Source: Blasia pusilla
Lineage: Eukaryota > Marchantiophyta > Marchantiopsida > Blasiales
Assembly (NCBI GenBank): GCA_050084515.1
Contig: CM114273.1
Location: 3,224,001 to 3,288,000, forward strand
Reading direction: 5' to 3'
DNA length: 64,000 nucleotides
Both the position numbers and the translations under genes were made by a program. Below the pieces are notes generated by a model. It was not told the DNA's origin and ran no database searches. It saw nothing but the letters and a program-made list of their open reading frames with translations. Of this stretch, positions 35,024-45,077 are shown in pieces. Within the stretch, counting starts at the first letter, position 1; each line of letters opens with the position of its first letter.

Positions 35024-35757
35024 GTCATACACCATTTCAACAAGATCCCATTGAGCCTCAATCATTCCAAGAGGCATGCACTAATCCACATTGGCAACAT
35101 GCAATGACCAAGGAGTACAATGCCATAGTTGCCAACCGAACATGGGACATGGTCCGTCTCCCATCAGGGAGGACTGCTATCCCTACAAAGTGGGTTTATA
35201 AGTGTAAGTATAACGCTGATGGATCGTTGTCCAGGAACAAGGCAAGGCTAGTAGCAAAAGGCTATCGACAGCGCCAAGGCATTGATTATGATGAGACATA
35301 TGCATCAGTTGCAAAAATGACCACGATTCGAGTGATCATATCTCTTGCAGTCATGTTTGATTGGCCCCTATTGCAGATGGATGTTCAAAATGCCTTCTTA
35401 AATGGCACTTTGGAAGAAGAGGTATATCTACAACAACCTCAAGGCTTTACTGCTCCTGGAACTGAAGACCTTGTTTGCAAGATGCGGAAAGCTCTTTATG
35501 GCCTGATGCAAGCAAATCGAATCTGGAATCAAACCTATGACTTGACTATGTTAAACAAACTTGGATTTGCAAAGAGTAAACACGACCCGAACCTTTATCT
35601 CAAGATCTCTACTTACGGGATTGTCATTGTGATCTTATATGTGGATGACTTGATCGTTACTGGAGATGATGTACAAGGGATACGTGATCTTAAAGAAGGA
35701 CTCTCCTCTTCATTCAAAATGAAAGATCTTGGGAGTTTACATTCGCCTAGGACTTGA
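35008..35757 (+). pseudogene. Copia reverse transcriptase remnant
   Basis: Reads W-KCKYNADGSLSRNKARLVAK, QMDVQNAFLNGTLEEEVY and ILYVDDLIVTGDD with the YVDD box. The frame is shifted relative to the integrase near 35005. A small deletion after KMKDLGSLH near 35740 shifts it again. Confidence 0.9.
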
Positions 35758-36587
35758 AGTAAAGCGAGGGCCAAAAATGACCTTCTTGACTCAAGAAAGG
35801 CATATAGCTATCTTGCTTCAAACTTTTGGCCTAGAGGATCGCAAATCAACGCCCACTCCGCAGTCGAGCACAGAGAGACTTACTTATAATGATCAAGAGA
35901 AGAAGGTGGACTTGAAAGAGTACCAAAAATTGGTGGGCTCACTTATCTATATCACCAACTCCCGACCAGATATTGCATATGCAGATAAGCGGATCAGCCA
36001 ACATGTGGTGATCCCGAAAGTCTCACCTTATTGCAGCAAAGAGGGTGGCAAGGTATCTTAAGGGTACAAACACATTTGGGCTTGCCCTACGAGAGAGGAA
36101 TCAACAAGCTCCGATAATCTTGGGATTCTCGGATCTGATTATGCAGTTGTCCAATCGGTCATGAGATCAACTTCAGGATATTTCTTCTCCTTTGGAAGTG
36201 CGGGCCGTGAGCTTCTCATCAAAGAAGCAAGCCTCAATTTCTCTATCTTCCACGGAGGCAGAGTACCGTGGATTGACAAATGCCACAACGGAAGCCATAT
36301 GGCTTAGAGGACTATTGGCTGAACTTCGGTTTACCCAATCTGATCCTACTGTAATCTTGGGAGATAACATTAGTTCTATTTATTTGTCCAAAAATCCACT
36401 CTTCCATTCACGAACCAAACATATCGAAGTGCAGCATCACTTTGTTCGAGAAAAGGTACTGAGTGGGGACATTAATGTTGTGTGGTGTCCGGGAGACGAA
36501 CAGGTTGGTGACATCTTCACCAAAGGCCTTCCTACTGCTAAGTTTGAAAGATTTAGATCACTTCTTGATGTTTTAGATTCTGTGTAA
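35729..36587 (+). pseudogene. Copia RT end and RNase H remnant
   Basis: The stretch 35729-36061 contains YQKLVGSLIYITNSRPDIAY. After another frame break, 36192-36587 contains SSKKQASISLSSTEAEYRGL, ILGDNISSIYLSKNP and SRTKHIEVQHHFVREKV, then ends near the 3' LTR. These are the successive copia RNase H motifs. Confidence 0.9.
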
Positions 36588-36625
36588 AAACATATGTGTT
36601 CAAAGAGGATTCCGTTTAGGGAGGA

Positions 36626-36950
36626 TGTTGGAATGTGTAAACGGCAACAAGCAGCGCTGCACCGTAAACAAACAGTATTCAACGTAAACGCTGCAAGGCA
36701 AGTTGGGCGCTGCAATGGCCTCAACGTAAACGCTGCAAGGCAAGTTGGGCGCTGCAATGGCTTCAACGTAAACGCTGCAAGGCAAGTTGGGCGCTGCACC
36801 GGCTTCAATGTAAACGCTGCAAGACAAGTTGGGTGCAACGTAAACGCTGCATAGACGAGTTAGGCTCCAATCAAAACTCTCATGTATAAAACTCTTCACA
36901 TGGCTGTGACCAGTTAATTCCGCTCAGCAGAATTGCTGAAATAAACTTCA
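36626..36950 (+). repeat. Copia 3' LTR
   Basis: 325 bp, preceded by the purine-rich GGGAGGA tract. It is identical in layout to the 5' LTR but has one fewer 42-bp unit. Confidence 0.95.
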
Positions 36951-36955
36951 CCTTG

Positions 36956-39900
36956 AGACCGGGATGGGTCTGGAGAGAAGAAGTGGAAGAAATACCGTAT
37001 GAGAGGATGGATTTCAAGGTGGTGTGAGTGTTAATCATATAACGTGTTGGTGAGGAGCTTCAAAACTGTCACCCAGGACGCTCTTCACCACACCATGTGT
37101 TGGTGCCGAGCGTTCAAAGTGTCAACCAAGAAGCTTTTCACCACACCATCCACCATACCATGTCTAATGGGAACCCTAATTACTAGCGATTCTGGCGAAT
37201 CTATTCAAGAGTTTAGTTGTGTTCCCATCCTGTTGTGCAGACTTTCCGTGTCCCGAATCTGGGTGACCTGAATGTGTTAAACAATTGTGGTGTTTCCAGT
37301 TTAGCAATATCAGCATATGCTCTCTGTGTTATGAATTATCTGCAGGAGACCAAGTAGTGACTAGAAACTTAATACCATCATCACGCAAGAGTTCAGTTGT
37401 GTTCCCATCCTGCTTTTCTTGTTTTTCAAGGGAATACCTCCTCCTGAACTTGAAGTTAAAGCCGGGTTCCCGCAAATAGTTCTACGGTTCTCCGTGTTCT
37501 TTCAGGAAATACCGTCAGACATTTTCATGGCTTCATCCGTGCTGTGAGCCCACCGCTGTGGTTCTAGTATCGACAAATGGTTTCTCATCTTGCTCCCGAA
37601 GTGCAATGGTTTCTCATCTTGCTCCCGAAGTGTTGCACTTCGGGAGCAAGATGAGAAACCATTTGTGCCTGGTTGCTTGCACAATCCCTTCTCCCCTTTG
37701 TCGTCCAGGATTAGGCCTGCTTTACGGGTCTTCTTGGGTCCAAGTTAGGATGGCGATGGGAGTCCATCGTCTCCAACTGTCATTTCATCTTGGCTATCTT
37801 CCAAGGGGTACCACTCCAAGTTCTGATCTCACACCAACTCTCGCCGCTCGTGAGGGAGCTGACATCATAACCCGAAACGCCTTCAGCTTCAAGCCTGTCC
37901 CTTTGTTTGGTGTTGGGATGTCACCCTAAACCCTGCTGCTCGTCACATTCGAGCGCACACCGATAGAAATGGCCAAAATTGAACGATCATTCTACAATGT
38001 CAGTGAAGTTCTGATAGCGATTATTCACAGGTCTGATTCTGATGGAATTGATGAAATCTTCCAAGACGAAGATTAGGCACAGACCGTTAAGATATACGTC
38101 ATTGAATTGCTCCTGAAATAGCGCGCATTCTGACTTACTGATCAAGTGACAGGAAATAAAACTTCGTGAAATACCCAGGAACAACAAGACAAAGGTACAA
38201 TGCCGGGAAGTACATCGTCATTCTCTCCGGGAAGGTGCATTTGTTAGGGCTGTGCTGTTCATGTTCTCAAGTTCCTCCGAACTGAAATGCGTGCCCTCGC
38301 CTTTCCCTTCAATTTCGTGAAGAAGTTCGGATTCCAAATCCTCTACATGACGATCCGCATCTGACTCTGGCACCAAGCAGACGCGGGCTGAGAGGAAGGA
38401 AGAAGTGTACCCTCATGAAAGTATTTTTCTATCACTTGTCGAGTGTTGTGCGTAAACATCGAAGAGTGTTTAAGATCAGAACTGGTCTGTACTGCCACCA
38501 ACTCTCCCGAGATTCGAATTCGAAATTCGCTCCAGAATCCTCCACACCTTCCTGAATGAAAACCCTTAAGCATCGGATCGGTGGAATGGCAAATGGTGAT
38601 GAGTCTCAGAGCAGAACAAGGTCCTCCAATCCTCCAAATGCTAACCGTGACTACATCCGCTCTAAAGAATCCCAGCTGCTTTGACACTGGGTGGTTAAAT
38701 CCTGATGGAAGTCAACGAAAAAAAAATGCGACGATTCCTGCAGCTCTCATCTCGTGCTCGCTAGTGCTATTGAACCCCAATTCGTTTCAACCTACCAGCC
38801 ACTCGAGCTTTTGAGCCTAAGAAGCTCTAGATCTACCCCATCTCACAGATCGGGAGATACCCGAAAAGAATACCAAAATGTTGAGCGTTTTGAAGCCAAC
38901 GGAAAACTGGTCAGCCACTCTGTTCCTTTGTGATTGGGGTGTTCGATTATCCACGTGAATCCACCTTCGAATCAGCGCCTGCAGGTGTATGATGGGGGTT
39001 TCGACTCCAGCTATTAGCGTCAAAATGAAACGATTCTAGAGCGGACCGCAGCGATCTAGGGATCAGATCAGCTGTCGTCCGACTCTAAGCGAGGGTATCG
39101 TGAAATGAACATGTTTATGATTCCAAATTTCGAATCGAAAAGGAAGATCCAAAATCACACAGCTCCTGAGTGACTATCTGACGTTCAGACGTTCAGAGGA
39201 AGAAGAGAAGAATCAGAACTCAATTCCGGGACTTCTCAAGTGGGCGCGGCTCTTTCTATCAGGTGGGACGCGGGGTGAAGCAGAGAATGAGGAGTGAGCA
39301 ATTGGTACTCAAGTTCCAATTCCAAGGAAGGAGTTATGGAGTCAGGAAGGAGTGACAGGACAGGACATTAGGAACTCAAGTTTTGCAGTTTTGGATACAG
39401 CAGGATCGCTTGGGGATTCTGATCTCTTGTCACGCGAAGAAATACTATATTTCAGAAATTTCCAGTAAGTGAACACTTGAAAACCCTCCAGTCGAGGGAT
39501 GAAATGTGGACAGATGTTTCGGATTTTGAAGGTTTGGGTGTAGAAATTTCGAGATATGCCGAGTCATTATACATGGAGTCCATTTTGAAATCGGAGAGAA
39601 AAAGGCCAACTATCTGTGCACGGTTCCAAATCCGACCGAACTGCTTCAAGAGTTTCAGAAGCTGGATCGTCCAGATGTAACCCGTTTCAAAATCAGCTGC
39701 ACTGATTCTAGCGTTCGGGTTGAATTATCTACCGTCCTCTATTTTGTGGATTTCTCACCATGGAATCTGAAAATCAGAGTGTTCCAGATCCGATTGCGGT
39801 GACGTTAGTGCGAAATGGCCAAATCGTCCCAGTAGAAGCTCGAATCAACTAAACATCAGAGGAGCTTACAGGGAGTCGACAGGAAGAATCACACAGTTCC

Positions 39901-40132
39901 AGATCCAATGACGAGTGACAAGAGTTACCTCGTCCCTCGATCCCAGACCGAAATCAGCTCACAATCGCCAGATCACCTCTCAAGTCTATTCATCACTCAA
40001 TTTAGACCTACAGTAAGTGGAGCTTTTCCTCGGAATTATAACCCTGACCCATGTGGAGTTGAGAATCAATGGAGCTCACCAGTTAGATTTCAAAATCCTG
40101 ACCCAAGTTTCATTCAGAGATAGTCTGATCCT
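36956..40132. other. Degenerate host sequence downstream of the copia element
   Basis: Apart from the continuation of the split exon (36956-37023) and the hairpin below, no gene is recognised. A segment QEFSCVPILL is encoded twice, near 37205 and 37385, pointing to an old local duplication. A coding-like stretch near 37440-37550 has no known domain. Confidence 0.4.
37573..37666. repeat. Direct plus inverted triple repeat forming a long hairpin
   Basis: A segment TGGTTTCTCATCTTGCTCCC...GAAGTG occurs twice in direct orientation (37575-37603 and 37605-37632). It then occurs once inverted (37636-37666), after a 3-nt TTG loop. The second and third copies pair perfectly over 27 bp. The first pairs with the third over about 31 bp. 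Confidence 0.95.
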
Positions 40133-40384
40133 AGTCGAATTCAGAGCCCATAAGTCGATGGACTTCAGCAGTTCAGAGCAACTTCAGTTCATGTATCAGT
40201 CAATCTTACCGAGTTCGAGTTGACAGGTCATGGACCTCAGCTGTTGAGAGCTACTTGAGTTCATATCTGAGTTTGGGATCAGTCAATCTTACCGAGTTCG
40301 AATTGACAACCCATGGACTCCAGCAGTGGAGAGCTACTCGAGTTCATGTCCGAGCTCAGGATCGGTCAATCTTACCGAGTCCGA
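40133..40384 (+). repeat. 83-bp tandem repeat, three copies
   Basis: GTCAATCTTACCGAGTYCGA recurs at 40199, 40282 and 40365, exactly 83 bp apart. The surrounding bases align (CATGGAC-TCAGC, GAGAGCTACT-GAGTTCAT). The first copy is about 10 bp shorter. Confidence 0.9.
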
Positions 40385-40758
40385 ATGGAGAGTGAATGGC
40401 GCTTTTCATCGTATTTTGAAGTCCTGATCGAAGTCTAATTCCCAGTCAGTGGAGGTTTTCCTCGGGATTTAAATCCTCAGGCGAGTCAAATCGAGTCCTC
40501 GGACTTTGAAATCGAGAACCACATTCACTTCAGAATCAAAATCAAACCAACACGCACTCAAGGGGATGAACTTCGGAATCACACTGATCGAGATCCGACC
40601 ACATTCATTGCTTTTGGGGTTCGGAGCACTGCCAAATAGGGAACCCAATAAACTCCTCTGAGCAAAAGCACCCGAAGGGGTGGAGAGAAGAAAAGGAGTA
40701 GTCTCTTCTCAGACTCAAAATCGAGAGAAAAAAGGGAATGGGATGATTGAAGAAAAGG

Positions 40759-41330
40759 CAGTGAATTCGTTACGAATTAAATGGTGTGATTACAGGAACA
40801 ACTTCGTACGATTTGAGTCGATGCATGATCATTCCAAATCGGATGTTTCGATATTTCGAAACATGTGCGTGGCCATGATCCTGAACATCTAAAGCAAGTA
40901 AACGAAAGGAAAGAAATATTTCCATGTAAATTGGTGGATAACGCTAATTGGAAAACTCCTTGTTTCGTGATCACAGAGACCTGTGACAATCATCTCACTT
41001 TCTCGGGAAAACTGCAAATTGAGGGTATTGGGATTGGATTTCCTCTGCTCTCGTTGTATTCAACAAGAGATTTAAGGCTCTTACTGTTTGGAGAACGAAC
41101 CATCGCACCCACAGATCGATCTGGACTGCGGTCGGGAGATTCGCCAGCTCCAGTGATTCAGCTATGGATTGTGAAATGGGGTCCACAACTGAAGCGCTCT
41201 AAGGGATTGCTACCGAAAGCCCACACTGTGCTCTTCAGAACCATTCACTTTGGTGATTCGGATGGTGATGGTGCGCTCGGAATCACATCTACACCGCTCG
41301 AGCTTGCTGCTGTTGTCATTCCCGACTATG
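40759..41330 (+). pseudogene. Diverged partial copy of the ankyrin/PGG gene
   Basis: The + translation aligns with the middle of the minus-strand ankyrin/PGG protein. Here KWCDYRNNF-FESMHDHSKSD corresponds to NWRDYAGRNFYDFYSIHNYSQSD there, ERKEIFPCKL to DREIFPYKL, and FRTIHFGDSDG...TPLELAAV to FRTINFGDSDG...TSLQLAAV. A frameshift lies near 40865. The N-terminal ankyrin part and the PGG domain were not found nearby. The frame stays open to 41689 but loses similarity after LELAAVV. It is most likely a partial duplicated pseudogene, in the opposite orientation to its relative 30 kb away. Confidence 0.7.
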
Positions 41331-44300
41331 AGTTTTGCCATCGAGGACGACTTCCCATAAGTGCCGCCGTTTCTGAGGTTTCTGTTGCAATTTCGCAGTG
41401 TGTCTCTGGATGCGAAGGTCACTTCGTCTCAGCTTCGAACAAACCTCAGATCGAGCAAACCATTCAAGCGTCTGCAGATCTTCGCATACTGATGTCACGC
41501 TTGAGCTGCAATGGTGGCAAGAATCATTGGTCGATAGAGCGACTTAGCTCGTCAACAATGGGGAATTACTCAGTTCGCATTCTTAGGGAGCCGGTCGTTC
41601 GATGGAGGACAGCAAAACCGTATGCAATCAAGAACATGATCACTGATTTTGCAATCAAAGATATGAGCTCATTTCTATTTCTATCTTGAAGGAATTCTAC
41701 GCTGGCCTACCTTGCCAGCGCTTGGTTCGAGTACAGACATTCACTCCAACTAAATACTTCTGCCCAAGGATTGCCATGGCGCTCGACACATGTGTTTCTT
41801 CTCGATTCTGAAGCGTGTCATGTCATGAAGAAACGGTAGGAGACTAACATTACTGTGAAGTCTTTTCAACTGTTTCTCAGAGAAACCCCATTTTAATCGA
41901 CACATGTAGTGAACGGGACTGGTGCGAATGGGAATTCTTTCCGTCTTTCCACACACTCCTGAACCCCAAGCCTGTGAACATTCCTTGATCTTAGAGGGGT
42001 CTTCGTCAGCATAGAAACACTAGCAATGTTCCGGGAGAGAGAGTGATGTATGAGTCTCAGAATGTGCAGGAAACAGTTCGCACAGACTGCACAGCAATGC
42101 ATTTCATATTGACGCATACGATCCAACGGTGGAACTACTGAGATTCTGATTCCTATCAAATCTGGAAATGAGGCCGATCCAGATACGCTCCTCATCGAGG
42201 GCCTGCGAATCCCCAAACCCAAATGGCTCTGCAGAGCTTCCAATGGCGAAAACCTTCTTCACTGTTTATAAGTCGATTCATTCATATTCGAATGATGTAT
42301 CACGGACTTCATCAGAATCAATGCTCGAATCTGAAAGTGAACTTCGATCATTTCTGGCTCCCAATAATACGGAGCATAAACCCCTATTCAAGTTGATTTG
42401 GTGGACTCTTGTAAAATCTGAAAATCATCACCCCTTCAACTGAAGGCGATTTCTTGAGGGAAGTGCCAACTAAAGCTCCTAAAGAGCAAGGATCGAAGTG
42501 CGACAGTGTGGAATTGGGAAGACGGATGGCTGTCTTCTGATATGGATGTTCTTACGAGTATTGTCTGTCGTCCTACTTGACTCAGAGGGGCCCAGTTTTG
42601 ATCAAACCATGTCGATCCGTCTCATGTTCATGAAGCTATCAATTGACGGCACTCGCAAACATTCGGTGGTGCGAATTCTGCCCAAACATTCGGATTCAAT
42701 CACTCTACATTGTTGAATCTCTGATGTCGTTTCACACTCGGAGAGAACCGAATTACATCACTTACTGCATTCCTGGATTTCATTCGACACTCGAGTCATC
42801 AGAGAGCACTGTACCTATTGCAAAGTCGCGATTGGCAGCAGCCGCTGGAGGTGATCCACTACCCACAGGATCGCAATCAATGCATCTTTGTGATTCAACC
42901 ACTGGAATGTTTCAGATGAGCATCTCCGTACTTAGCTCAACAACAACTCTTCAGTGGCTGCAAATAGCGAAGGGATCTCATGATCACACTATGCAAGTTT
43001 ACCACACGAAGTTCCATTGCCATCGATCCGCCTGGAAACAACCTGTGACTACATTGCACACATTGCAACACCTCCTAGTCGATCCGTTTTGCAAAGTTGG
43101 TGCAAGTTATACGCTTACAGCGTCAAAGTCGATGCCGATGTGGATTTTGATGTTGATGTCGATTTTGACTAACTGATGGGGTTTTGATTTGGAAGACATG
43201 AATATCTGCACATTCACGCGAACCAGGCAGAGCTGGTGAGAGGAGTTTGGAAATATCTGAAGAGTCTGGACTTGAGAGTGGAGTCTGCAGACTCCCGGAG
43301 GAATTGGAGAGTGAAGAAATTGGCCATCATTATCAAGAGCTCCTTGAGTATGGACTTGAACTGTTTGACATGGATCATCAACTTTGAGTAGCTGAGAGCA
43401 TTGTATGAGATTACGTCAAGTCCATGAACCCCATGCCTACCGAGAGGAAGATATCAACATGCCAAATGTTTTGCTGGTAGGCTAGAAGATGGTAGCCACA
43501 ACATCGAACGTGGTGTAGGTAGGGTACTGCAGGTCAAGCAGATGAGTTTGGAGTTAGCTGGAGGTGAGCATTTGAGTTCTCTTGTCCGAGATGGGATTGC
43601 ACCATATCAACCATTGATATTCGAGCTTGAGAATTCTACCGTGGTCACGTTGGGGCTCCACTTGAAGGGTCTCGAATGATCCACTTGATTTCCTTAGGTG
43701 ATTGAATAGAAATAGAATTAGTGGTGGAGCTTTCTGAGCTCCTGTTGTGAGCTTTGTCCTAGTTTCTGAACTTCGGAGTTTCTCGAGTTCGGATGTCAAT
43801 TTTCTGTTGGAATCAATTTTGCGGTCTCCTCTCAAACAAAGATGTAGCATTGTGTTGCTTCTAGACAACGTGAACTGAATGTGAATTATCTGCGTGTTCG
43901 TCTCATCTACATGATCAGGATCCGTTACCAGTTCAGAGGCTGGGGTTTAAACATTGTGATCAATCTTGAAGAGCTCTTGTATATGACGTTCGCAGAAGAT
44001 TCGTGGAGTTTTAGGTCTTCGGATTCATGCACTTTTCGAGATCACTTCATGATCATGTGCACACAGGTGTTTTGGAGACTTCGTCCGATGAGCTTTAACA
44101 GACTCAAGTCAAGGAAACGTTAACGCATTAAATGCAGCCATCCGAATGAGGAAGTTCGTCACCACCATAGCACTGGCGCAATCGATCTCAAGGCGAAGTA
44201 CATCGAATATCAACTTCGAATATGAACTGTAACTGCGCAGGAATTCTACGCAGCTCAGATCATTCTTTCATGAAATAATTCATGCTTCTCAACAATTCTC

Positions 44301-45077
44301 CTCAAATACCGCGGTAGATAGAGATGGCTTCAATCAGTTCATGCTTAAAAGTTCAGGCTGACAAACTCTTCTTCCCAAAGGACATTGAAGTGCATTCATA
44401 AGATATTCAAAAGCCCAATAACATCATGCCATATAAATCTACTCTTCAAATTTTCTTTAAAAATGTACACTTTTTGACTTTTTGAGCGAGGAGCTATTAC
44501 TTGAACGCTAACGAACTCGGGTGATATAAACGGTGGAACCCCTAATTGTGTCTAGATAGTCCTAAATCTCTCGCTCCGATTCCCAAATGCTATCTGCTGC
44601 ACATCAGTCTTTGAGCTATCGACTGTGACAGTCGCCATCGCTTTGGAACTGACAGTTCCACCAGTGCCCTCTCGAGATTCCTTCGAAGCGCGCGCGAGCA
44701 ATAGTTCGCTATTGAGAATCAAACGTTGTGCTGTGAATATGATTTTGTGGGGGAGTTTTAGAGCGATTGAAAGTCGAACGAATCCATAAATATTCCCTAA
44801 ACCCAAAAGTGAGAATCGATGCTCTCCATCTCAAGGAGATAGGAAATCTCCTCCTGAAATGGATCTACTACACCTCTCTAGCTCTCACTACGGCACACAT
44901 GCGAATATTTACAACGTTAACTCCAAATCCGTCGGCTCGTCCATCGAATTGACAATGACCATGAGCTCAAGAGAGACATGTCCAGTAACTAGATCCAGAT
45001 TACTGTACAAAAAAATTACACCTTTCGTCAAAATCTTCCGTTCGCTTGAAATCGTGTGATCAATCAGCTCCAGGAGA
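41331..45077. other. Degenerate sequence without a supported gene
   Basis: Many short open frames with no shared domain or splice-consistent chain. Some of this may be decayed sequence of the ankyrin-related duplicate. Downstream of 44500 it lies 3' of the HMA-like gene. Confidence 0.45.

Larger units (their letters stand above)
31770..36950 (+). mobile_element. Ty1/copia retrotransposon, complete with 5-bp target duplication
   Basis: LTRs 31770-32136 and 36626-36950 start TGTTGGAATG and end AAACTTCA. CCTTG flanks both outer ends (31765-31769, 36951-36955). A perfect TGGTATCAGAGC primer site follows the left LTR. Internal order is gag, protease, integrase, RT and RNase H, the copia order. 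Apart from one 42-bp repeat unit the LTRs differ at about five positions, so insertion is fairly recent. The polyprotein nevertheless has two in-frame stops and at least two frameshifts, so this copy is probably defective. Confidence 0.95.
31408..37023 (+). pseudogene. Putative small host gene split by the copia insertion
   Basis: ATG at 31408 opens MELEVPTREQ and ends at a strong donor (AG/GTGAGT, 31440). An acceptor at 31758-31759 starts exon 2, which reads 10 bases before the copia LTR. After the element and its duplicated CCTTG, the same frame continues RPGWVWREEVEEIPYERMDF to another strong donor at 37024. The codon split across intron 1 is consistent. The coding look of the piece after the element, rich in Trp, Glu and Arg, supports a real exon. 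No family is recognised and later exons are uncertain, so this remains an inference. Confidence 0.35.

Noticed and set aside
40865-41689. 274-residue open frame read as an intact gene
   Set aside because: Only the first half matches the ankyrin/PGG family, its start is created by a frameshift, and the second half has no domain.
41893-43176. Several open frames of 90-177 residues on both strands
   Set aside because: No domains, no consistent exon chain and mutual overlap. Treated as degenerate sequence.
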